A stretch of DNA of 64,000 bases from Rhizobium sp. (GTDB lineage Bacteria; Pseudomonadota; Alphaproteobacteria; Rhizobiales; Rhizobiaceae): contig JAHHDR010000023.1 of NCBI GenBank assembly GCA_019739215.1, positions 1 to 64,000 on the forward strand, in the 5' to 3' direction. This document shows, piece by piece, positions 9,802-20,085 of the stretch (position 1 is the first letter of the stretch; the number at the start of each line of letters is the position of its first letter). The position numbers and the translations under genes are program-made. The notes beneath the pieces were generated by a model. That model ran no database searches. It saw nothing but the letters and a program-made list of their open reading frames with translations, and was not told the origin of the DNA.

Positions 9802-11593
9802 CGCGTCCCGGTCCCTTGCTGCCGCCGCCCGGACCACTCCGGGGCGCATCGCCACGCGGATTGTCACTGCGAGGCCTGTCACTGTGAGGCTTGTCGCTGC
9901 GCGGCTTGTCACTGCGCGGCTTGTCCGAACGCGGACGCTCGGCGCGCGCGCCTTCGGCACGTGGTGCCCCCGAACGCGGCCTGTCTGACGCTGGCTTTTC
10001 TGACCTTGGCCTTTCTGACCTTGGCCTTTCTGATCGTGGTCTGTCGGAGCCTGGCCTGTCTGACCGTGGACCATCCGCGCCGCGAGGCTTGGCAGCAAAA
10101 CTCCGCTTCGGACGCTCGGCGCTCGAAGCGCCGTCGTCGTTGAAGGAGCGCGCCGGCCGTGCGCTGCGGGCAGGGCGTTCCGCGTCGCCTTGCGCAGCCC
10201 GTGGCTTGCGAGCCGCGAACGTGCGCTCGCCATCCTCGCGCGGCTTGCGCTCAAAGCTTTTCGCCGGGCGGTCGGCGCGATCGCCGCGGGCCTTCCTGAC
10301 GGGCGCTTCGGATGTTTCTGCACCGTCCGTCTTCAGCCTGAGGACGCGGCGCCCGGAGCCGGTGGCGGGCTCTTCCGCCTTTGCCTTTTCCTTCTTCGGT
10401 GCCACGGGCCGGGCGCCGGGCGCCATCCAGACATTGGCGGTACGGCTCGAGCCGAGCGGCAGCCGCTTCGGCTTCTTGTCATCCTTGCCGCCGGCTCTGC
10501 GATCGCCGCGATCACCACCCCGGTCGCGATCCTTGGAGAACCCGCGTTCCGGCTTCTTGGTGTCGATCCGGTCGAGGTCGCGCTCGCGGCGGTCCTCACG
10601 GCTTTCACGGCGTGGCCGTTCGCCGGCGCTCCATTCTCTCGCCGCCGGTGCCTCCGCCTTGACTTCCACCGGCGCGTTGAAGATCGGTGCCTCGAAATTG
10701 GCGTTGGCTTCCTCGATCAGGCGCGGCCCGAGCTGGTCGCGCAGCGTCCGGCTCTTGACCTCGACCACATTGCCCTCCTCCAGCTCTCCGAGCTGGAACG
10801 GGCCATAGGAGATGCGGATCAGCCGGTTGACGTCCAGCCCGAGCGCGCCGAGCACGTTCTTGATCTCGCGGTTCTTGCCCTCGCGCAGGCCCATCGTGAT
10901 CCAGACATTGTGGCCCTGTTCGCGGTCCAGCGTCGCCTCGATCGCGCCGTATAGCACGCCGTCGACGGCGATGCCCTCCTTCAGTTCGTCGAGCCGCGCC
11001 TGGTCGATCGAGCCATAGGCGCGCACGCGATAGCGGCGCAGCCAGCCCGTCGAGGGCAGTTCGAGCATCCGTGCCAACCCGCCGTCATTGGTGAGCAGCA
11101 GCAGGCCCTCGGTGTTGATGTCGAGGCGTCCGACGGAGATGACCCGCGGCAGTTCCTCGGGCAGGTTGTCGAACACTGTCGGCCGGCCCTCGGGATCGTG
11201 ATTTGTGGTCACCAGTCCGAGGGGCTTGTAATAGATCCAGAGACGCGTGCGCTCGATCGCGCCGATCTCCTGACCGTCGACCTCGATGCGGTCCTTGCCG
11301 GTCACGTTGACCGCCGGGCTCTCCAGCACCTTGCCGTTCAGGGCGACACGACCTTCCATGATCATGCGCTCGCAATCGCGCCGCGAGGCGACGCCGGCGC
11401 GCGCCATCACCTTGGATATGCGTTCGCCTTCGCCCGTGACTTCCACATGCGCGGGGTTGGGCTTGGCGGCCGTCTTGGGCCGCGACGTATATGCCTTGCG
11501 CGGCTCATCCCCGCGGGGCCCATCCTTGCGGAAGGGCTTGCCGGATGTTCCACCGGGCTTGCGCGGACCGCCGGGCTTCCTCGTGTCTTTCAT
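9782..11593 (-). CDS. RluB/RsuA-family 23S/16S rRNA pseudouridine synthase with long disordered tail
   Basis: A pseudouridine synthase of the RsuA/RluB/RluE/RluF family, probably acting on 23S rRNA helix 89 (RluB type) by homology. After a basic leader comes an S4 RNA-binding domain (GERISKVMARAGVASRRDCERMI, about residues 55-100). The catalytic domain follows, with the catalytic Asp in SVGRLDINTEGLLLLTNDG and later LREGKNREIKNVLGALGL. The canonical enzyme is done by about residue 300. The remaining 300 residues are a low-complexity tail rich in Arg, Ser, Asp, Lys and Pro, with tandem copies of SDKPR/SERPR-like units. Such tails are seen on RluB homologues of alphaproteobacteria and probably bind RNA. 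It overlaps rsmD and is divergent from tadA. Confidence 0.92.
   Translation of the reverse strand: MKDTRKPGGPRKPGGTSGKPFRKDGPRGDEPRKAYTSRPKTAAKPNPAHVEVTGEGERISKVMARAGVASRRDCERMIMEGRVALNGKVLESPAVNVTGKDRIEVDGQEIGAIERTRLWIYYKPLGLVTTNHDPEGRPTVFDNLPEELPRVISVGRLDINTEGLLLLTNDGGLARMLELPSTGWLRRYRVRAYGSIDQARLDELKEGIAVDGVLYGAIEATLDREQGHNVWITMGLREGKNREIKNVLGALGLDVNRLIRISYGPFQLGELEEGNVVEVKSRTLRDQLGPRLIEEANANFEAPIFNAPVEVKAEAPAAREWSAGERPRRESREDRRERDLDRIDTKKPERGFSKDRDRGGDRGDRRAGGKDDKKPKRLPLGSSRTANVWMAPGARPVAPKKEKAKAEEPATGSGRRVLRLKTDGAETSEAPVRKARGDRADRPAKSFERKPREDGERTFAARKPRAAQGDAERPARSARPARSFNDDGASSAERPKRSFAAKPRGADGPRSDRPGSDRPRSERPRSERPRSEKPASDRPRSGAPRAEGARAERPRSDKPRSDKPRSDKPHSDRPRSDNPRGDAPRSGPGGGSKGPGRGADRRR
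9828..10078 (-). repeat. Low-complexity tandem repeats coding for an RS/DKP-rich tail
   Basis: Imperfect short tandem repeats inside the rluB-like gene, encoding units such as RPRSE, KPRSD and RPRSD. On the plus strand they read as copies of 'ggcctttctgacctt' and 'cggcttgtcactgcg'. The units are not separated by unique spacers, so this is not a CRISPR array. Such repeats can expand or contract by slippage. Confidence 0.75.
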
Positions 11594-11660
11594 AGCGTTT
11601 GCCTTTTCTTTGTCCGTCTCCTATCAGGACAAGGGGTTCGGGTTAAGAGGGAAAAGCGGT

Positions 11661-12113
11661 GTGGCGCCGGCAAATCGCTTCATGCAGATCGCCTTTCAGG
11701 AGGCGCGGGCGGCTGGCGCGCGCGGCGAGGTGCCGATCGGGGCCGCGGTGGTGCGCGATGGGGCGGTCATCGGCAGGGGCGGCAACCGGACCCGCGAACG
11801 AAACGACGTGACCGCGCATGCCGAAATCGAGGCGATCCGCCAGGCCGCGGCAACGATCGGAAACGAACGCCTCGTCGATGCCGATCTCTATGTGACGCTG
11901 GAACCATGCGCCATGTGCGCGGCCGCCATTTCCTTCGCCCGCCTGCGCCGGCTCTACTACGGCGCCGCCGACCCCAAGGGCGGGGCTGTGGAGAGCGGGG
12001 TTCGCTTCTACGCTGCGCCCACATGCCATCACGCGCCCGAAGTGTATTCCGGGATCGGCGAAACGGAAGCGGCGGACATGCTGAAGGTGTTTTTCCGGGA
12101 GCGGCGCGGATGA
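11661..12113 (+). CDS. tadA: tRNA-specific adenosine deaminase TadA
   Basis: TadA converts the wobble adenosine 34 of tRNA-Arg(ACG) to inosine and is usually essential. The 150-residue protein shows the zinc-dependent deaminase motifs HAEIEAIRQ (catalytic His and Glu) and PCAMCAAAI (PCxxC zinc ligands), plus GEVPIGAAVV near the N-terminus. A longer frame runs upstream to 11286, but that part is antisense to the rluB-like gene. I chose GTG at 11661 because aagaggg lies nine bases before it and MAPANRFMQIAFQEA matches the usual length; ATG at 11682 is the alternative. It is divergent from rluB and its stop abuts that of the diguanylate cyclase gene. Confidence 0.94.
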   Translation: MAPANRFMQIAFQEARAAGARGEVPIGAAVVRDGAVIGRGGNRTRERNDVTAHAEIEAIRQAAATIGNERLVDADLYVTLEPCAMCAAAISFARLRRLYYGAADPKGGAVESGVRFYAAPTCHHAPEVYSGIGETEAADMLKVFFRERRG

Positions 12114-12926
12114 TCAGGCCGCCGACGCGTCGTCATCGGCTGCAGGCTCGTCGAGCACGACGCGATTTCGGCCGATGCGCTTGGCGCGATAAAGCCTGCG
12201 GTCGGCATCCGCGATCGCCTGGCGGATATTGAAATGCCCCTCGACGGCGATGCCTCCGACGCTGATCGTGACGGGCACGCGGCCCGTCTCACGGCGTATG
12301 TCAGTCCTTTCCGTCCGCCGGCGCAGCGCCTCGGCCACGGCCGCGCCTTCGACTGCACCGCTGCCTTCGAGGAAGATCGCGAATTCCTCGCCGCCGATCC
12401 GGCCCCAGAAATCGTTGACACCCGTGGTCGCGGCAATGGCACCGGCAATCGCCACCAGCGCCTCGTCGCCGGTCTGGTGGCCGAAATTGTCGTTGATGCG
12501 CTTGAAATGGTCCGCGTCGGCCAGCAGCAATGTGCCCTTGCGGCCGGCGGCGCTTGCCGCGTTCAACTCGGTCAGGAATGCTTCCCGGGTCAGCGCGCCC
12601 GTCATGGCATCGAGCCGCGACTTCTGCTGCAGGGCGGCATGCGTCTGCATCAGCTTCGCGTGCATTTCGTCGCGTTCGGCCTGGAGGGCTGCGAGTTCGT
12701 CGCGTGCCTTGCGCAGTTTCTCGCCCTGGTGAAACTGAAGGGCGCTGGCGGGGAAGGCGATGACCAGCGGGCAGATGAGGCTGAGCCACATGCCGATGCC
12801 GTCGTAACTGCCACCCAGGACAGGCACGACGCTGGCTGCGATCAGCACGGATATGCCCGCGCTGACACACGCCACGGCGAAAGCCTTGCCAAGGGTCGTT
12901 CGACTTATTGCTGCCATGCAGCACAA
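12114..12926 (-). CDS. Membrane-anchored GGDEF diguanylate cyclase
   Basis: A 270-residue diguanylate cyclase making cyclic di-GMP from GTP. Two hydrophobic segments near the N-terminus (about residues 15-33 and 43-62) anchor it, with almost no periplasmic domain. A short coiled coil (KLRKARDELAALQAERDEMHA) leads to the GGDEF domain. There DADHFKRINDNFGHQTGDEAL is followed by the active-site motif GRIGGEEFAIF, so catalytic residues are intact. I do not see a clear RxxD inhibitory site just before the motif. The gene stands alone and ends back to back with tadA. Confidence 0.93.
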   Translation of the reverse strand: MCCMAAISRTTLGKAFAVACVSAGISVLIAASVVPVLGGSYDGIGMWLSLICPLVIAFPASALQFHQGEKLRKARDELAALQAERDEMHAKLMQTHAALQQKSRLDAMTGALTREAFLTELNAASAAGRKGTLLLADADHFKRINDNFGHQTGDEALVAIAGAIAATTGVNDFWGRIGGEEFAIFLEGSGAVEGAAVAEALRRRTERTDIRRETGRVPVTISVGGIAVEGHFNIRQAIADADRRLYRAKRIGRNRVVLDEPAADDDASAA

Positions 12927-13059
12927 GCTAGGCAGCAGGGGTTAACAGCGCGTAACCATTGTGGCAGGGCGCTAAAATATTTCAATTTCTGATAGTTAGT
13001 CTGTTTGTCCGCTGGCGTCCGGCAGGCTGGGACTGGGAAAACCGTCTGGCACTGGGGCG

Positions 13060-13089
13060 AAAAAAAAACCGGCCCCTTAAAGGCCGGTT
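13060..13089 (-). terminator. Rho-independent terminator downstream of the lipoprotein gene
   Basis: On the minus strand an eight-base stem (aaccggcc / ggccggtt) with a seven-base loop is followed directly by nine T residues. It lies 60 bases past the stop of the lipoprotein gene at 13149, so it should end that transcript before the diguanylate cyclase gene. Confidence 0.85.
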
Positions 13090-13148
13090 GGTCTGGACGA
13101 ATTTTGTGGAGACGGACGCGGCGAGATCAGGAATGCGCCGCTGGCTCA

Positions 13149-13751
13149 TTACCAGAGCTGGTACCACTTGCGGCCGCTGCCCGCGATCTCGGCTTCTTCC
13201 TTGCGGCGCTTTTCCTTTGCCGCCTCGCTCTCGCCCAGATCGGTCAGCTTTGCGGGATCGTCGACCTGGCGATATTCGAGCGGCGGATCGCTCATGAAGC
13301 GACGCTTGTTCTCGCGCCCGTCCATGATCTTGCGCGCCTCGCGGAATTCGGCGGCCTGCTGCTCCGGAGATTTCACCTTGCCCTCGGTGACCGACACCAT
13401 CAGCGGGGACCGGTAGTTTCCGTCATCCGAATTGGCATCGGCTTCAGCCCTCAGGCGGTCGCGCGTCTGCTCGGGGCTCTCGAGCCATCCCGGATTGTCC
13501 TTGGAGGCGAGGTTCTGCTGCGGCTGGACCAGCGTGGCCTGGGCCGGCTTGATGAGATCGCCGCGCGGCTGGTAGGCAAGCTTCTCGGGCTTCTTGGTCG
13601 GCGCCAGCGAGATCGAGTCGCCGATATCGTCGATGAGCTGTTCGCCGGCGGTCTTGTCGGTGCCATAGGTCGGCCCGATGCATCCCGCCGCGCTCAGGGA
13701 GACGGCCGAGAGCACGATAATAGTGCCAGCCACGCGATACATTCCCGTCAT
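13149..13751 (-). CDS. Putative lipoprotein (conserved in Hyphomicrobiales)
   Basis: A 200-residue protein with a signal peptide MTGMYRVAGTIIVLSAVSLSAAGC. The last Cys is a probable lipidation site (lipobox AAGC), making it an envelope lipoprotein. The mature part is hydrophilic and rich in Glu, Lys and Pro, with no enzyme motif I recognise. Conserved-looking pieces are LAYQPRGDLIKPAQATL, NPGWLESPEQTR and the C-terminal AGSGRKWYQLW. A longer frame starts at 13922, but the internal ATG at 13751 gives a proper signal peptide and is preceded by purine-rich sequence. It lies downstream of ileS on the same strand, where lspA would be expected in many bacteria. Confidence 0.8.
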   Translation of the reverse strand: MTGMYRVAGTIIVLSAVSLSAAGCIGPTYGTDKTAGEQLIDDIGDSISLAPTKKPEKLAYQPRGDLIKPAQATLVQPQQNLASKDNPGWLESPEQTRDRLRAEADANSDDGNYRSPLMVSVTEGKVKSPEQQAAEFREARKIMDGRENKRRFMSDPPLEYRQVDDPAKLTDLGESEAAKEKRRKEEAEIAGSGRKWYQLW

Positions 13752-13932
13752 TCGGTCCCAACCCTTCCCGGTGGTGCAACGAAAGTTAACAGCCCGTCTC
13801 CGCGACTGACGCAGAAATCCGGCCATTTTCAGGCAGGCTTTTACCGGAGATGCCGGAAAAGCGCAATTGTCTAGGGCCCGATGGCAACAGAAGGCATGCA
13901 TGAAGCGTCCTCCTGTTGCCAAAAGTCAAGGC

Positions 13933-16933
<3,001 letters not shown>

Positions 16934-17322
16934 GGATGACCGTTCCTGGCAGGCGCGGCTCAGGCACGCGCGGACAATGCTGAAATCTGTGATGATCGGC
17001 TTTTGGGGCGAAACGCCACGAGTCCCGGACCTCCGCTCCGCCAATCAGGCGGCGAAGGCCGGGCCGATAATTCGGAATATGAACCGGTGCCGGGGACTAC
17101 GCATATCGGCGGGGTACTTAGAGGGTTTCGCGAGAAATGGGAAGGACTTTCATCGACTGGCGCGGCTGTCTCGCCCATCGGTCCGGCAAGCGATGCGCAT
17201 TGCCTCCCGCCTGGGCGCCGCTATACTCCCAGCGATGGGCGTTCATGGTCCAGCAAAGCGTCGGCCGGTCCTGCCACAGGTGCGAGGCGCGGAACGGCGA
17301 AACCTTTCCCGGGGTCGGACTG
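16934..17322. other. Intergenic region upstream of ileS and the secreted hypothetical gene
   Basis: A 389-base stretch between two divergent genes. It should contain the ileS promoter on the minus strand and that of the hypothetical gene on the plus strand. I find no convincing promoter, terminator, RNA gene or small gene. The reading frames crossing it lack ribosome binding sites and family resemblance. Confidence 0.4.
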
Positions 17323-18069
17323 ATGTCGAAGTGGCTGCTTATCCTTACGGGCATTCTTGCGATGGCCGGCGACGCCCGGGCGGGCTGGTATCAGGTCGAG
17401 AATTTCGAGGGTCGTGTCGGTTCGGACACGATCCGGCTCTCCCTCCAGCGCTATGACGGCTTCGGATCCGGCATCACCGTCGAAGGCAGCTACTACCGGG
17501 ATTCGGACCTGACCCCGGTCGCGCTCTATGGCAAGGCGGCAGGCGGCTCGCTAGAGCTTTGCGAGATCACCAGCGAGGCCGAGTTGCTCAAGACGATCAT
17601 TCAGGGCTCGAAGACACCGGTCGAGACTGCCGGCTGCCCCCTGAAACTACATGTCACCCCTGACCGCGCGACCGGCACCTGGTTCGACGGTGCCGAGACG
17701 CGCGCGGTCGATCTCACGAAGGTGGCGACCCTGGACGACACGGGAGACGGCGCTCTTACCGGAGACGTCGAGATCCCGTTCTGGGCGCAGATGCCGACGC
17801 AAGTGTTCATCGGACTCTACAGTCAGACGAGTTCGGGGATCTGCATGACGAAACTGCGGGTCGGAAACAAGGCCACTGGGAAGATCGAACAGGAAATCGC
17901 TTTCCCCGACGAGCCCTGTGATGCCGGTATGCTCATGACGCCGATCTATCTCAACGTCGAGATCGGGGATGATGAAACGGTGCTCGTGAACTTCCGGGAC
18001 GGGCGAATGGGATTCGCAAGGAGCTTCAAGTTCGACGCCGGCACGAACAAGTTTCGACAGGTCGATTGA
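17323..18069 (+). CDS. Secreted protein of unknown function
   Basis: A 248-residue protein with a cleavable-looking signal peptide (MSKWLLILTGILAMAGDARA, then GWYQVENFEG), so it is probably periplasmic. The mature part is rich in beta-forming residues and has four or five cysteines (ELCEIT, AGCPLKL, SGICMTK, DEPCDAG) that could form disulfides. I recognise no family. The start at 17323 is chosen over an earlier in-frame ATG because only this one gives a signal peptide. It is flanked by unrelated genes (ileS and the YeeE pair), so context gives no hint. Confidence 0.7.
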   Translation: MSKWLLILTGILAMAGDARAGWYQVENFEGRVGSDTIRLSLQRYDGFGSGITVEGSYYRDSDLTPVALYGKAAGGSLELCEITSEAELLKTIIQGSKTPVETAGCPLKLHVTPDRATGTWFDGAETRAVDLTKVATLDDTGDGALTGDVEIPFWAQMPTQVFIGLYSQTSSGICMTKLRVGNKATGKIEQEIAFPDEPCDAGMLMTPIYLNVEIGDDETVLVNFRDGRMGFARSFKFDAGTNKFRQVD

Positions 18070-18128
18070 ACGCGAGCGGAAGCGGCGCATCGCATGCAAC
18101 GCGATAGGCACGCCGGTGCCGGGGCGGC

Positions 18129-18584
18129 TCACCCCGAGGCGGCTGCCTCCGCCGCGCGTTCCCTGTCCGCCAGCAGGCCGCTGGCGAAACGCGCGGCCAG
18201 CATGCCCGCCAGCATCGCCCCGATGAACACAAGGACGCGGCCGTCGAGCGTGCCGATCATGGGGATCGCGCCGCCGGGGCAGAAGCCGACAATGCCCCAG
18301 CCGATGCCGAACACGGCCGATCCGCCGACGAGCCGGGCATCGATCGCACCGCGCCGTGGCAGGCGGAACTCCGGCTCCAGCACGGGGGCCCGGCGCGGGC
18401 GCACCAGCACGAAATAGCCGGGCGCGAACACCAGTAGCGCTCCGCCCATGACGAAGGCGAGGCTGGGATCCCAGCTACCGAAGAGGTCGAAGAAGTTCTG
18501 CACCTTGGCGGGGTTACCCATGCCCGAGATGACGATGCCGACACCGAAGATCGCGCCGATGACGAGTGCGGAAAGGTATTTCAT
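18129..18584 (-). CDS. YeeE/YedE family membrane protein (second half-transporter)
   Basis: A 151-residue, roughly four-helix membrane protein of the YeeE/YedE (DUF6691/sulfur transport) family. Characteristic pieces are GAIFGVGIVISGMGNPAKVQ, WDPSLAFVMGGAL and GIGWGIVGFCPGGAIP. The family includes thiosulfate or sulfur-species importers, and many alphaproteobacteria carry it as two adjacent half-size genes, as here. The single Cys in GFCPGG is the likely functional residue. The start at 18584 was chosen because the longer frame adds only low-complexity residues and overlaps the upstream gene. It follows its partner by ten bases and must be co-transcribed with it. Confidence 0.87.
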   Translation of the reverse strand: MKYLSALVIGAIFGVGIVISGMGNPAKVQNFFDLFGSWDPSLAFVMGGALLVFAPGYFVLVRPRRAPVLEPEFRLPRRGAIDARLVGGSAVFGIGWGIVGFCPGGAIPMIGTLDGRVLVFIGAMLAGMLAARFASGLLADRERAAEAAASG

Positions 18585-18594
18585 CGGGGCACCC

Positions 18595-19014
18595 TCAGAG
18601 TACGTGGCGAATGATGAAGACGGTGGCGACGGCGGTGGCCATGAAGGACAGCGTGGCCACGATGGAGCGCGGCGACAGCCGGCCGATGCCGCAGACGCCA
18701 TGGCCGGACGGGCAACCATTGCCGAAGGCCACGCCGACGCCGACCACGATGCCGCCGAGCGCCAGCGCCAGCGTGCCGGCCGGCACGGCGAACTCGACGG
18801 GACCGGTCACGGCCATGAAGGCTACCGGACCGAGGATCGCGCCGCCGATGAAGGCCGCCCGCCAGCGCCAGTCACCCGGAAAGGGCGGCAGCAATCCGCC
18901 CATGATGCCCGAGAGCCCGGCGATGCGGCCGTTCAGCAGCAGCAGCAACAGGGCGGAGAGCCCGATCAGCATGCCGCCCATGGCGGATGCGAGGGGGGTG
19001 AAAGTGGTTTCCAT
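18595..19014 (-). CDS. YeeE/YedE family membrane protein (first half-transporter)
   Basis: A 139-residue, four-helix membrane protein of the YeeE/YedE family. It carries the family's hallmark NGCPSGHGVCGIGRLSPRS, with two cysteines that in family members relay sulfur species such as thiosulfate across the membrane. It starts METTFTPLASAMGGMLIGL and is followed after ten bases by the second half-transporter gene. No bigR repressor, persulfide dioxygenase or rhodanese gene, which often accompany such pairs, is present here, so the physiological role remains open. Confidence 0.88.
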   Translation of the reverse strand: METTFTPLASAMGGMLIGLSALLLLLLNGRIAGLSGIMGGLLPPFPGDWRWRAAFIGGAILGPVAFMAVTGPVEFAVPAGTLALALGGIVVGVGVAFGNGCPSGHGVCGIGRLSPRSIVATLSFMATAVATVFIIRHVL

Positions 19015-19093
19015 GCGTGGTCACCTGGGAATGTGTCTCGGTGTGCGTCATAGCATTTTCGCCGAGTGTCGCAATGAATGGTCGCAATGATGC

Positions 19094-19930
19094 CTAACCC
19101 TCGACAGGTTCATCCACGACGGCTGGTCGCGGCCCGCCATGCTCCGGCAGGAGCGGCCAGTAGCGCCTGCGTTCGAAATAGTCGCGCGTCCGCCGCAGTG
19201 CCGGTGCGAGGGGGGCTGCGGCAGACAGGATCAGGTTGAACTGGCCTGGACCGGAGAACTCGCGCTGGAAGCGAACGGTCATGCCATGGCTCGTGATCAC
19301 GAAGGGTTCCAGCGACGCCACTTTCGACAGGCCATCGGCGTAATCGAGCCAATGGGTGTGAAGTGCGAAGGCCTTGAGCGCGTCGGCGGTCCGCTTGGCC
19401 AGTTCGGCCTGGGCACCGACATCCGCCACCACCACCTTCGCCCGCGCCGAGAGCAGGTCGCCCGCGGCGTTACCCTTGACCATGAGGAAGAAGGTCGAAG
19501 GGTCGCTGGCGCCGCTCGTATTGGCGACGGACAGTTCGTAGGAGCATTCCAGCACGGATTTCGAGAACACGCCGCCTTCCCAGGGCGTCATGTCGAAACC
19601 CTCCTTGCGCAGCAGCAGGCACAGCGCTTCGCCGTCCCTGTTCTCGAGCGTCCGCAGGAAGGCACTGTCCCTGCCTTCCAGGGGCGGCACGAGCATGTGG
19701 CCCGGGATCACGACGGCGATGCCGTCGATCCGCCTGCCCTTGAAGCTTTCCATTGCGCCCGGCTTGGGGATGACCATCTTGCGATCTTCGATCCCGATCT
19801 CGCGGAGCACCAGGTTCAGGTTGCGACGGTTGTTGGCCAGAAGCAACGTCGCCGCGATGCCGCCGGCGATGGCGAGGAAGACCAGCCAGAAGACCAGCGC
19901 GCCATGTCGCTTTCGGATTTTCTGTTCCAT
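19094..19930 (-). CDS. Membrane-anchored hypothetical protein (DUF6030-like)
   Basis: A 278-residue protein with one N-terminal membrane segment (GALVFWLVFLAIAGGIAATLLL) and a large domain that would face the periplasm. The domain has no catalytic motif I know. It includes two cysteines (EALCLLLR and LECSYEL) that could pair, and the sequence FFLMVKGNAAGDLLSARAKV. It looks similar to rhizobial proteins annotated as DUF6030, but I could not verify this. The start at 19930 (MEQKIRKRHGA) places basic residues right before the helix; a start 14 codons earlier is possible. It is divergent from the fusion gene that follows. Confidence 0.7.
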   Translation of the reverse strand: MEQKIRKRHGALVFWLVFLAIAGGIAATLLLANNRRNLNLVLREIGIEDRKMVIPKPGAMESFKGRRIDGIAVVIPGHMLVPPLEGRDSAFLRTLENRDGEALCLLLRKEGFDMTPWEGGVFSKSVLECSYELSVANTSGASDPSTFFLMVKGNAAGDLLSARAKVVVADVGAQAELAKRTADALKAFALHTHWLDYADGLSKVASLEPFVITSHGMTVRFQREFSGPGQFNLILSAAAPLAPALRRTRDYFERRRYWPLLPEHGGPRPAVVDEPVEG

Positions 19931-20085
19931 GCCTGGCCTGGCCTGTCCTGTGCTGCCGGGGCTCCGGGTCATCGTCGATCGCTGCCCAGCCTAGCGGAGA
20001 TAAGTGTATGGCCGGTTGAATTCACTGCGATCTTGGAATTAAGCTGAAAGAATACGACAAGAAAATGCCTTGGGAGTCTTTCGTC

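Noticed and set aside
9828..10078. Possible CRISPR array (short repeats)
   Set aside because: The repeats are contiguous and protein-coding, with no unique spacers of constant length and no cas genes.
9802..10323. N-terminal extension of rsmD
   Set aside because: These 174 codons are an out-of-frame reading of the low-complexity tail of the rluB-like gene; the RsmD family begins at VRIVGGDFRG.
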